DNA of 64,000 nucleotides, taken from assembly GCA_045577735.1 (NCBI GenBank), contig JAZNIY010000004.1, forward strand, positions 1-64,000, given 5' to 3'. Under the pieces are notes generated by a model. The model did no database searches, had not been told where the DNA came from, and was given only the letters and a program-made list of their open reading frames with translations. Made by a program: the position numbers and the translations under genes. The stretch comes from Stercoripulliclostridium_A sp045577735 (GTDB lineage Bacteria > Bacillota > Clostridia > Christensenellales > DTU072). How positions within the stretch are numbered: the first letter of the stretch is position 1; the number at the start of each line of letters is the position of its first letter. Positions 23,525 through 32,216 of the stretch are shown here, piece by piece.

Positions 23525-24910
23525 CTAATATGCAATTTTTTCGGTTAAGTATGATGCTAAATCATCAATGCTGATTCTAATTTGAGTCATGCTATCACGT
23601 TCACGTAGGGTTACGGTATTGTCTTCTAGGGTATCAAAGTCAACGGTTACGCAATAGGGAGTACCAATCTCGTCTTGTCTACGATAACGTTTACCGATAC
23701 TTGCACTTGCATCATAAGCAGTGGGGAACTTTTTAATCAAACTGCGATAAAGTTCTTCTGCCTTTTCATTGAGTTGCTTTTGCAAAGGAAGAACAGCAAC
23801 TTTATAAGGAGCAAGAGTGGGATGCAAGCGTAATACTACACGGCTGTCGCCTCCTTCTAATTCCTCTTCATCGTATGCGTTGCATAGTACGGTTAATACC
23901 ATACGTTCTACTCCTAGAGAGGGTTCAATAACGTAGGGAATATATTTTTTGTTTGTTACAGGATCAATATAACTTAGATCCTTACCTGAAGTTTTAATAT
24001 GTTGGTTAAGGTCGTAGTCGGTTCTGTCTGCAATACCCCATAGTTCGCCCCAACCAAAGGGGAATTTAAACTCAAAGTCAGTAGTAGCATTGGAATAGAA
24101 ACATAATTCTTCTTTGTCATGGTCACGAAGACGAAGATTTTCTTCTTTAATTCCCAAACCAAGCAACCAATCTTTGCAGAAAGCACGCCAGTAATTGAAC
24201 CATTCGATATCCGTTCCAGGCTCGCAGAAGAATTCTAGTTCCATTTGTTCAAATTCTCTAACACGGAAAATAAAGTTTCCAGGAGTTATTTCGTTACGGA
24301 AAGATTTACCAATTTGTGCTATACCAAAGGGGATTTTGTTACGAGTGGTTCGTTGAACATTTTTAAAATTAACAAAAATACCTTGTGCTGTTTCGGGGCG
24401 AAGATATACCGTATTGATGCTATCTTCTGTTACGCCTTGGAAGGTTTTAAACATAAGATTGAATTTTCTTATACCTGTAAAATCAGCGTTGCCACAAACA
24501 GGGCACTTGATTTTGTGCTCGGATATAAATTGTTCAAATTGTTCGTTGCTCCAACCAGCAATTTTAACGTCAAGATTGTTTTTTGCAATATAATCTTCAA
24601 CAAGATTGTCTGCACGATGACGAGAGTGGCATGACTTACAATCCATAAGAGGATCGCTAAAGCCACCAATGTGGCCACTAGCTTCCCATACTTTGGGATT
24701 CATCAAAATTGCACAATCAACACCAACGTTCAATGGGTTTTCTGTAACGAATTTTTGCCACCAAGCTTTTTTAATATTGCTCTTAAGCTCTGAACCCAAA
24801 GGGCCATAGTCCCAAGTGTTTGCAAGACCGCCGTAGATTTCACTACCACTAAAAATAAAGCCTCTGTTTTTGCAGAGTGCAACAAGTTTGTCCATAGTAA
24901 GTTTTGCCAT
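23525..24910 (-). CDS. glyS: Glycyl-tRNA synthetase, alpha2 dimer type
   Basis: Charges tRNA-Gly in the cytoplasm. The 461-residue single-subunit enzyme has class II motifs (FRNEITPGNFIFRVREFEQ region near 203-221, motif 3 EPSLGVERMVL near 331-341), a zinc-like pair CKSC/CPVC in the insertion (about 90-93 and 136-139), and a C-terminal anticodon domain. The length fits the Gram-positive alpha2 form rather than the alpha2beta2 glyQ/glyS type. It lacks a T-box leader; the promoter is only about 30 bp upstream. Confidence 0.97.
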   Translation of the reverse strand: MAKLTMDKLVALCKNRGFIFSGSEIYGGLANTWDYGPLGSELKSNIKKAWWQKFVTENPLNVGVDCAILMNPKVWEASGHIGGFSDPLMDCKSCHSRHRADNLVEDYIAKNNLDVKIAGWSNEQFEQFISEHKIKCPVCGNADFTGIRKFNLMFKTFQGVTEDSINTVYLRPETAQGIFVNFKNVQRTTRNKIPFGIAQIGKSFRNEITPGNFIFRVREFEQMELEFFCEPGTDIEWFNYWRAFCKDWLLGLGIKEENLRLRDHDKEELCFYSNATTDFEFKFPFGWGELWGIADRTDYDLNQHIKTSGKDLSYIDPVTNKKYIPYVIEPSLGVERMVLTVLCNAYDEEELEGGDSRVVLRLHPTLAPYKVAVLPLQKQLNEKAEELYRSLIKKFPTAYDASASIGKRYRRQDEIGTPYCVTVDFDTLEDNTVTLRERDSMTQIRISIDDLASYLTEKIAY

Positions 24911-24937
24911 AATTACCTCTAAATATTTGTTATTTAC

Positions 24938-24966
24938 ATATTAAACATATTCACGCGTTTTGTCAA
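24938..24966 (-). promoter_or_regulatory. Promoter of glyS
   Basis: Minus-strand TTGACA (24961-24966), 17-bp spacer, TAATAT (24938-24943). Confidence 0.75.
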
Positions 24967-24997
24967 TATAATTAAATATAATATATAGGTAAAAATT

Positions 24998-25711
24998 ATG
25001 AAAAAACAACATTTTATAGCAAACGTAATCGTTAACGTGACGATATGTTTATTATTGATAGTGGTTGCTTTTGTGGGAATGGGGGAACAAGTGGTCAACG
25101 TTTCATCAAATAACAAAGCTATTTATCAAGGGAATACAAACGAACCAAACGTATCACTAATGTTTAACGTTTATTGGGGAACCGAGTACATAGAACCAAT
25201 TTTAAAAGTACTAAATAGTTATGAAGTAAAGACAACATTTTTTATAGGTGGAAGTTGGGCGGTAAAACATAATGAAATGTTAAGAGAGATATTCAATAAT
25301 GGCCACGAAATAGGCTCACACGGGTATTCACATAAAAATTCTAGTGAATTAACCTATAAGCAAAACGTAGACGAAATACGGATGGCAGACGCGATAATTG
25401 AGAAGATCCTAGGTTTTAAGCCCTCTCTTTTTGCGCCTCCATCTGGGTCAATTGGAATAGAGATGTTCAAGGCGTGTGATGACTTGGAAAAAAATGTAAT
25501 TATGTGGACTAGGGATACTATTGATTGGAGAGATAAAGATAGTAGTATGGTGCTTAAAAGGGCAACTATGGATATCCAAAATGGTAGTTTTATTCTAATG
25601 CATCCAACCGAACATACTTTAAAAGCTTTGCCATTAATATTGGACAATTTTAAGCAAAAAGGAGTGAAGGTAACAACTGTTTCCAACTGTTTAAAAGAAA
25701 GTGTGGTTTGA
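24998..25711 (+). CDS. YlxY-like polysaccharide deacetylase homologue, catalytic aspartates missing
   Basis: A 237-residue protein with an N-terminal signal or anchor (about 8-30) and a NodB fold: TTFFIGG and GHEIGSHGYSHKNSS (about 101-115) keep the His-x3-His zinc motif. The first NodB motif, normally T-F-D-D-G, reads LMFNVYWG, so the catalytic base and metal Asp are absent. This is the B. subtilis YlxY pattern (N-V-x-W-G), and YlxY also precedes an M16 protease as here. A cell-wall or sporulation-related binding role is likely; deacetylation is doubtful. Confidence 0.82.
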   Translation: MKKQHFIANVIVNVTICLLLIVVAFVGMGEQVVNVSSNNKAIYQGNTNEPNVSLMFNVYWGTEYIEPILKVLNSYEVKTTFFIGGSWAVKHNEMLREIFNNGHEIGSHGYSHKNSSELTYKQNVDEIRMADAIIEKILGFKPSLFAPPSGSIGIEMFKACDDLEKNVIMWTRDTIDWRDKDSSMVLKRATMDIQNGSFILMHPTEHTLKALPLILDNFKQKGVKVTTVSNCLKESVV

Positions 25712-25713
25712 TG

Positions 25714-25747
25714 AGGATTAAATCGAAAAGTAAAATCCTATTTTTAT
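25714..25747 (+). terminator. Probable terminator after the ylxY-like gene
   Basis: Six-bp stem AGGATT/AATCCT with a 14-nt loop followed by ATTTTTATT. The stem is short, so termination may be partial. Confidence 0.5.
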
Positions 25748-25758
25748 TATAAAAGATA

Positions 25759-25787
25759 TTGAAATTATTTTTTAAATAATATATACT
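25759..25787 (+). promoter_or_regulatory. Promoter for the M16 protease-ftsK-rimO unit
   Basis: TTGAAA (25759-25764), 17-bp spacer, TATACT (25782-25787). A start site near 25794 would leave a 55-nt leader before ATG 25849. Confidence 0.75.
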
Positions 25788-25848
25788 ATGTATAGGTTTG
25801 AGTTTTAAATATTCAACCGAACTACAATTAAAGGTTGATTTAATAGAT

Positions 25849-27117
25849 ATGAATGAAGTTTATACGTTTTCAAATGGTTTGAGGCTTGCTCTTTGTCCCA
25901 TGGAGCACACTAGAAGTATCGCAATAGGTGTTTTTGTTGGTGCTGGTGCAGCAAACGAAACAAAAGAACGCTCCGGTATTGCACATTTTACTGAGCATAT
26001 GTTGTTTAAAGGAACAAAAAAGAGAAGTGCGTTTGATATTGCTAATGAAATGGAATCTCTAGGGGCGATGATAAATGCTTTTACTGCTCGCCATATGACT
26101 TGTTATTATACGCTGGCTACCGATGAACACACTGAACGTTGCATGGACGTTTTATCCGATATTTTCTTTAACTCTACCTTATTGGACGAAGAAATTGATA
26201 AAGAAAGGAAAGTAATCTTAGAAGAAATCAGTAGAGATGAAGATGACCCTGAAGACGTTTGCAATGAAGGTTTGGCTAACGTTTTTTATGGCGATAATTA
26301 TATGGGTAGACCAATATTAGGCTCGCGAGAAAACGTACAATGCTTTAAGTCGTGCGATGTAAAATCTTTTATTTCGGATTATTATTTGCCGAATAATACA
26401 ACTATTTCTATTTCTGGCAATTTTGAAGTTAATAACATAATTACTTTGGTAGACAAATATTTTGCTTCTAATTTTAATTCGGGTAAAAGAGTTCCTTCGC
26501 TAGAGAATATCTCAACCAATTCCGCTTATTTTGAGAAGATTAAAGATATTGAGCAAGCAAATCTTTCATTTGCCTTCCCATCATATACTTTTCACAATGA
26601 GAAGCGTGATGTAGTTTCTTTAATCAGTAATATTTTTGGTGGTGGCATGTCTTCAAGACTTTTCCAAAACGTGAGAGAGAAAAATGGTTTAGCATACGAC
26701 GTCTATTCTAGCGTTAGTGCAAATGCAACCATTGGTGCTTTTTCAATATACGTTGGGACGAATCCACTTAGTGCTAGAAATGCAACGTTAGCGATTAAAG
26801 AGGAAATAGATAAATTAAAAAAAGAAGGCATTACGGAAGCAGAGTTTAACAAGGGTATTCAACAACTTAAAACACAATTGGTTCTTGGATCTGAAAGCTC
26901 GTTATCGTTAATGCGTGCTAATGGTAGAAATATGGTTATGGAAAACAAAATGTTTGACGTTACTGAAAGACTTAACATTATTAATTCCATAACGAAAGAA
27001 GACGTTAATGATGCGATTAATTATATTTTTAATTATGAAAATGTGTCTGCTTCATACGTGGGACCAGAAACGGAAGTGAACGTGTTTGATATTATCAAAG
27101 GAGAAAATAATGGCTAA
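25849..27117 (+). CDS. M16-family zinc peptidase (MlpA/YmxG-like)
   Basis: A 422-residue processing-protease homologue with the inverted zinc motif H46-F-T-E49-H50 and a downstream EEISRDEDDPED stretch (about 121-132) carrying the third ligand. The C-terminal half contains the family's R/Y segment (GGGMSSRLFQNVREKNGLAY, about 264-283). I chose ATG 25849 because it aligns with B. subtilis MlpA; a TTG at 25798 would add 17 residues but falls almost at the predicted transcription start. The gene order ylxY-mlpA is conserved with Bacillus. It overlaps ftsK by 8 bp. Confidence 0.9.
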   Translation: MNEVYTFSNGLRLALCPMEHTRSIAIGVFVGAGAANETKERSGIAHFTEHMLFKGTKKRSAFDIANEMESLGAMINAFTARHMTCYYTLATDEHTERCMDVLSDIFFNSTLLDEEIDKERKVILEEISRDEDDPEDVCNEGLANVFYGDNYMGRPILGSRENVQCFKSCDVKSFISDYYLPNNTTISISGNFEVNNIITLVDKYFASNFNSGKRVPSLENISTNSAYFEKIKDIEQANLSFAFPSYTFHNEKRDVVSLISNIFGGGMSSRLFQNVREKNGLAYDVYSSVSANATIGAFSIYVGTNPLSARNATLAIKEEIDKLKKEGITEAEFNKGIQQLKTQLVLGSESSLSLMRANGRNMVMENKMFDVTERLNIINSITKEDVNDAINYIFNYENVSASYVGPETEVNVFDIIKGENNG

Positions 27118-30100
27118 TAAAATGAATTACAAAACTACAATAACCAGAAAAAAAATAGCCTTTTCTATAATAGGTTTTGTAGCGCTTCTAGTTATATTTC
27201 TTTGCGTAAATGTGCTTAGAAGGGTGGTTTATGGTGTATTTGGTTATGCCGTATATGCTTATATTCCCGCTCTTCTAATAGTTTCCATTATGTTACTGAT
27301 GGGAAAAAAGCCTAACGTGTCTGTAAAACGTGGGTTAGTTTATATTTCTCTTTTTGTTATGATTGCCGTTACACTTCATACTGGCTTACATAAGTCTATT
27401 ATAGAAGGCACTTCATATTTGAATAACACTTATACTTCAAATACTGTGGGTGGCGTGCTTATAGGTTTGATAGTTGGTTTGTTTAGACTAATTTGTGCTG
27501 GTAACTATGGTATTACTTTTGCAGTAACTTTTGTTATTACCGCCGGACTTGGTTTAATAGCTATTTATCCATTTTTATTAGATATTGGTAAAAATAAAGT
27601 TAAAGCCAAGAAAGTTGATAGTGAAAGCCTAGTCACACTTCCTAGAACTAATTCTTTACATAGAAACAGTGAAGGTGAATACGTCGAAAGTGTTAGACCG
27701 GAATATAACAATAATGATTATGAAAACGATATAGTGGAGCCATATGACAATGTTGTTAACGTTAGTGGCATGAGTGGAGAATTATTCTCTTCGCTAACTT
27801 CAGAACAAGATAGATATCGCACGAAAGCAGATAAAAGCGCTAGTATCTTGTTTGGTAGTGGAAATCTACAAGATGAGTACAATAGTGATAATACAAGAAT
27901 TGATAAGAATAAGTACTCGACCTTAAACACCCTTGGTTCTAATAGTGGGTTAAGTAACTTTGCATATAATCAAGAGCGTCAAAGAGAAGTTGAACAAAAA
28001 CTAAGACCGCTTTCTTCGCAAGAAGAGTATGATGCTAGATATGGCAACGGCATAGATTATTTTAGCGCTCAAAAGAAGGCACCAGAATATAACTATTATG
28101 GCCTTAATCAAAATTCTATTATAAACAATACGGTTGACAATAACCAATATCAACAAACTCAACAACCCATAGGAAGTGTGGCAGAGCCCCCAAAAACTGC
28201 TCCTATAATGGACAGAGAAAGGGCTATAGATTTTATTAACACCCCAATTAGCGGAGAAGAGTTGGTTAATATGGATTTCTCTCGTCCACCTAAGAAAGAT
28301 AGTGGTGATTATTCATATATGTACGATAATAGTTATTCGTCACCAAGCAAACAAAAAGAAACATTTGCATCCGATAGTTCTTATAGTTCGCAAAATAATA
28401 CGATCGCCGTAAATAACGTTGACGAAAGGCGTGTGGAGGTTGTTGACGAAGTAGTTCAAGAAGTTGTGGAGGTAGAACCCAAAATTGAAGTTGTTCAACC
28501 TGTAAAGCAAGAGGTTGTGTCTGCACCAGTTATTCAACGTGAAAAACCCAAACCTCAAATGGCCGTACAAGAAAAATTCAATTTGCCCACAAAGCAACCA
28601 AAGCCAGTTTACACTTCCAACGTGATGGCAAAAGAAAAGGCTCCGATTTTCCCAACGGAGAAAAAGGATGAGCCCAAAAAGCCATACGTTCCAAAACCCT
28701 ACAAAGTACCGAGTTTTGATTTATTAAATACATATGCTGAAAGCACTAGCGATTTCCCGGAGGACTATAATATTGTTGCTGAGAAATTGAACCAAACCAT
28801 GCAAGAATTTGACGTTCCTGCGCAGGTATTTGATGCAAAGAGAGGTCCTACGTTCACAATGTATTATTTGAAAGTAGGAACTGGCTATAAACTTTCCAGA
28901 ATCTCTTCAATAAAAGAGAACTTAAAGATGCGTCTTTGTGTAAAAAACTTGAGAATACATGCACCTATTGAGGGACAAGATGCATTGGGAATAGAACTTC
29001 CTAACGCTAAACGTGATACTGTAGGCTTAAAGTCTATTCTATGTAGCCCTGCTTTCAATAAAGATAGTAAAGGTTTAAAGATTGCCATGGGTAAAACCCT
29101 TGAAGGAGAACCTTACGTTGCAGATATTACAAAGATGCCACATATGTTAGTTGCAGGTTCTACTGGAACGGGTAAGAGCGTTTTCTTAAATGCAGTACTT
29201 ACGAGCTTGATTTATAAATATTCACCAGACGATCTAAGAATGGTCTTAATAGACCCCAAGAAGGTTGAACTTACCGTATATAGACATTTACCCAATTTGC
29301 TCATTAAAGAGCCCGTAAAAGAAGCAAAACACGCAGTAAACGCATTACGTTGGCTTTGTGAAGAAATGGATAGGCGTTATGATTTCTTCTCTAAAGTTGG
29401 ATGTGCCAACATTGACCAATATAATGAGATTTATAAAAAGCCTGAAGAGCCTAAAATGTATCGTATCTTGTTGGTTATTGATGAAATGGCTGACTTGATG
29501 ATAAACTCTAAGGATAGTTCAGTAGAATCGTATATAGTTCGTATTGCACAACTTGCACGCGCTTGTGGTATCCACATGATAATTGCTACTCAACGTCCTA
29601 CGGTTAAGGTTATAACTGGTTTAATAAAGAGTAATATTATCCATCGTGTAGCTTTTACCGTTAAAACCAATACGGACTCTCGTGTAATTTTAGATGATGG
29701 TGGAGCTGAAGAATTGTTAGGCTTGGGTGATATGCTGTATTCAAACAGCAATGGATTGGTTCGTATGCAAGGTGCTTATGTAGATATAAGTGAAATCAAG
29801 GCAATTTGCGATTACATACGTGAAAACAATGAAAGTGACTTTAATGAGGATATTGCTAAAGCAGTAAGTTATGAACCACCAAAGCCTGAAACAGCAGAGG
29901 AGAGAAGTGCTCAAAGAGAAGAAGAGAGGGATGCTGAGTTTGAAAAGCAATTGCAGATAATTCTTAAATCGTTTATTGCTACTGGTAGAGCTTCAGTTTC
30001 AAGCGCACAAGCATCTCACCACGTTGGCTATATCAAAGCAAGAAAGCTTGTAGATGAAATGACAAATCGTGGTTTCTTGAGCCAAGGTGATGGTGCTAAA

Positions 30101-30205
30101 CCTAGAGATATTCTTATAACGATGGAAGAATGGGAAAACTTATTTGGCGAAAACTCGCTAGCACAAGAATTTGTAAATCAGGACAATACAGATGATGAAG
30201 AATAA
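27110..30205 (+). CDS. ftsK: DNA translocase FtsK/SpoIIIE
   Basis: Hexameric motor that pumps chromosomal DNA through the division or sporulation septum. The 1031-residue protein has about four N-terminal membrane spans (about 15-165), a long variable linker rich in Asn, Ser and Tyr and then in Pro/Val/Glu (about 170-530), the alpha-beta motor with Walker A GSTGTGKS at 683-690 and LLVIDEMADLM Walker B, and a winged-helix gamma domain at the C-terminus (about 955-1015). ATG 27110 has AAAGGAG upstream. The linker is longer than in SpoIIIE (787 aa total). Confidence 0.97.
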   Translation: MANKMNYKTTITRKKIAFSIIGFVALLVIFLCVNVLRRVVYGVFGYAVYAYIPALLIVSIMLLMGKKPNVSVKRGLVYISLFVMIAVTLHTGLHKSIIEGTSYLNNTYTSNTVGGVLIGLIVGLFRLICAGNYGITFAVTFVITAGLGLIAIYPFLLDIGKNKVKAKKVDSESLVTLPRTNSLHRNSEGEYVESVRPEYNNNDYENDIVEPYDNVVNVSGMSGELFSSLTSEQDRYRTKADKSASILFGSGNLQDEYNSDNTRIDKNKYSTLNTLGSNSGLSNFAYNQERQREVEQKLRPLSSQEEYDARYGNGIDYFSAQKKAPEYNYYGLNQNSIINNTVDNNQYQQTQQPIGSVAEPPKTAPIMDRERAIDFINTPISGEELVNMDFSRPPKKDSGDYSYMYDNSYSSPSKQKETFASDSSYSSQNNTIAVNNVDERRVEVVDEVVQEVVEVEPKIEVVQPVKQEVVSAPVIQREKPKPQMAVQEKFNLPTKQPKPVYTSNVMAKEKAPIFPTEKKDEPKKPYVPKPYKVPSFDLLNTYAESTSDFPEDYNIVAEKLNQTMQEFDVPAQVFDAKRGPTFTMYYLKVGTGYKLSRISSIKENLKMRLCVKNLRIHAPIEGQDALGIELPNAKRDTVGLKSILCSPAFNKDSKGLKIAMGKTLEGEPYVADITKMPHMLVAGSTGTGKSVFLNAVLTSLIYKYSPDDLRMVLIDPKKVELTVYRHLPNLLIKEPVKEAKHAVNALRWLCEEMDRRYDFFSKVGCANIDQYNEIYKKPEEPKMYRILLVIDEMADLMINSKDSSVESYIVRIAQLARACGIHMIIATQRPTVKVITGLIKSNIIHRVAFTVKTNTDSRVILDDGGAEELLGLGDMLYSNSNGLVRMQGAYVDISEIKAICDYIRENNESDFNEDIAKAVSYEPPKPETAEERSAQREEERDAEFEKQLQIILKSFIATGRASVSSAQASHHVGYIKARKLVDEMTNRGFLSQGDGAKPRDILITMEEWENLFGENSLAQEFVNQDNTDDEE

Positions 30206-31511
30206 AAAAATTGGAATGGTATCGCTAGGTTGCGATAAGAACCGTGTTGATACCGAAAAAGTTTTGTATTCCTTAACTGAAAGTGGATACACTATTACTC
30301 AAAACGTTGACGAGGCAGATATTCTCGTTGTAAACACTTGTGCTTTTATAACTACCGCGATTAGAGAAAGCATAGATACTATCTTAGAGCTTGCAGAACA
30401 AAAAAAGAATAGGAACGTTAAATTGGTTGTAATGGGATGCTTTGCTGAAAGATTCGCTCTTGAAGTCAAGGATGAGCTTGTAGAGGTTGATGCTTTCATT
30501 GGTGTTAACTCATATGAGAATATTGTTGAAATATTTAATAATCTTGATGAAAGACCAATCGTGCTTGAGAAAACGCCTTGCAAACATATTAAGGGACGCG
30601 TTCAAACCACACCCGCCCATTACGCATACTTGAAAATTGCCGATGGTTGTGATAATTTTTGTACCTATTGCACAATTCCCTACATTAGAGGAAGATATCG
30701 TTCATACCCAATAGAAGACCTTATTCAAGAGGCTAAAGAATTAGCTGAGAATGGTGTAAAAGAGTTAATTCTCGTGGCTCAAGACACTACTAGGTATGGT
30801 AAAGATTTGTATGGTAAATATATGTTAAAAGAGCTTTTAAAAGAGCTTGTTAAAATTGATTTTTATAAGATACGAATTCTTTATGCATATCCTGAATTAG
30901 TTGATGATGAACTAATTGAACTTATTGCAAGTGAGGATAAGATTGCAAAATACATAGATATTCCACTACAACATATTTCAAACAAAGTTTTGAAGGATAT
31001 GCATCGTAGAAATACTAAAGAGGAAGCATATTCGTTGTTGACTAAGTTGAGAGAAAGGTGCCCATCGATCGCGATTAGGTCGACTTTTATAGTTGGATTC
31101 CCGGGCGAAACTGACGAAGACTTTTCAGAGTTAAAACAATTGGTTTCTACTGGATTGATAGACTATGCCGGCTTCTTTGCATATTCAAGAGAGAAGGGAA
31201 CTCTTGCGTATAAGATGAAAGATCAGGTGCCGTATAGGGTAAAAAAAGCACGTGAAAAAGAACTTTCTAGAATGCAAAGTGCCATAATAGAAAATAGACA
31301 TTTAAAATATTTAGGTACAAATATGGAAGTAATTTATGAGGGAATAGATTACAATAAAGGTAAGTTTTATGGTCGACCCGAGTATAATGCTCCAGATATT
31401 GACACCAAAATTTATTTCACCTCTACATTCCCATTAGAAGTAGGCAATGTTTACAAAGTTAAAATCACCAAAGCAGGATTTAATCCAATTGGTGAAACTG
31501 TGATAGAATAG
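30192..31511 (+). CDS. rimO: Ribosomal protein S12 methylthiotransferase
   Basis: Radical-SAM enzyme that methylthiolates an aspartate of ribosomal protein S12. The 439-residue protein has the N-terminal UPF0004 domain with its conserved cysteines (GMVSLGCDKN, VVNTCAF, VMGCFAE), the radical SAM motif C153-x3-C157-x2-C160, and a C-terminal TRAM domain. S-L-G-C-x-K-N separates RimO from MiaB. It overlaps ftsK by 14 bp and is followed after 7 bp by the cinA-like gene. Confidence 0.96.
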   Translation: MMKNKKIGMVSLGCDKNRVDTEKVLYSLTESGYTITQNVDEADILVVNTCAFITTAIRESIDTILELAEQKKNRNVKLVVMGCFAERFALEVKDELVEVDAFIGVNSYENIVEIFNNLDERPIVLEKTPCKHIKGRVQTTPAHYAYLKIADGCDNFCTYCTIPYIRGRYRSYPIEDLIQEAKELAENGVKELILVAQDTTRYGKDLYGKYMLKELLKELVKIDFYKIRILYAYPELVDDELIELIASEDKIAKYIDIPLQHISNKVLKDMHRRNTKEEAYSLLTKLRERCPSIAIRSTFIVGFPGETDEDFSELKQLVSTGLIDYAGFFAYSREKGTLAYKMKDQVPYRVKKAREKELSRMQSAIIENRHLKYLGTNMEVIYEGIDYNKGKFYGRPEYNAPDIDTKIYFTSTFPLEVGNVYKVKITKAGFNPIGETVIE

Positions 31512-31518
31512 GAGATAT

Positions 31519-32190
31519 ATGGACAAAGTTTTACGCATTTGTTTGACAGAGGACGAGATTGTTAATAGGATGCAAAAATGGCATCCACATCTTGATGATT
31601 ATAATCTTATAGGAAACGCAGGCTCTGACTTTATTTTGTCTTTTGAGAACATTAGTGAAGAAGATTTTTATGAGCTTGACATAACTTTTGAAGACGTGGT
31701 TTTTGGAAATGGGCGTAAAAGTCTTTCAATGGTATTGGTTGAAACGCTGTTAGAAAAGGGACTAATGCTTGCCACGGCAGAGAGTTTAACGGGGGGAAGC
31801 ATAGCCTCTTCTATAGTTGACGTACCAGGGTGTTCTAGTGCATATTATGGTGGAGCTGTATCATACAGCAATGATGCAAAAATAAAATACCTTGGCGTTG
31901 CAGAGGAAACGATAGGTGATTTTGGCGCTGTAAGTGAGCAAACGGCAATTGAAATGGCAACAGGTTTGTTGAATGATAACGTACAAATCGGAATATCAAC
32001 AACTGGTATTGCGGGTCCCACAGGAGGAAGTTTGAGAAAACCCGTAGGATTGGTTTATATCGCTATAACCGATGAGGAAAGAACGGAAGTTCATGAAAAC
32101 GTTTTTAACGGCGATCGCGAACAAATTAGAAATCAAGCAAGAGATATGGCATTGTTTTATGCTATAAAATACTTGCACAAATACTATTAA
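31519..32190 (+). CDS. cinA: CinA C-terminal domain protein (probable NMN amidohydrolase)
   Basis: Only the C-terminal CinA domain, about residues 72-223, is recognisable: LATAESLTGGSIAS with the Ser-Thr nucleophile region, YGGAVSYSNDAK, and GIAGPTGGS. In Bacillus a two-domain CinA of about 415 residues precedes recA; here the N-terminal MoaB-like pyrophosphatase domain is absent and replaced by about 70 residues starting MDKVLRICLTEDEIVNRM, which may be a remnant of the middle region. Deamidation of nicotinamide mononucleotide is the expected activity. Placed 26 bp before recA, as in many Firmicutes. Confidence 0.87.
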   Translation: MDKVLRICLTEDEIVNRMQKWHPHLDDYNLIGNAGSDFILSFENISEEDFYELDITFEDVVFGNGRKSLSMVLVETLLEKGLMLATAESLTGGSIASSIVDVPGCSSAYYGGAVSYSNDAKIKYLGVAEETIGDFGAVSEQTAIEMATGLLNDNVQIGISTTGIAGPTGGSLRKPVGLVYIAITDEERTEVHENVFNGDREQIRNQARDMALFYAIKYLHKYY

Positions 32191-32216
32191 AACTATTTTA
32201 TAAAGGAGAAATACTT

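Noticed and set aside
24910..24998. Possible T-box leader before glyS
   Set aside because: The promoter lies about 30 bp from the start codon, leaving no room for a T-box; the same holds for proS.
25798..25848. TTG start adding 17 residues to the M16 peptidase
   Set aside because: It falls almost on the predicted transcription start and the family's N-terminus aligns with ATG 25849.
28290..28597. Antisense frames rich in Leu/Gln/Tyr opposite ftsK
   Set aside because: They mirror the low-complexity linker of ftsK and have no ribosome sites.
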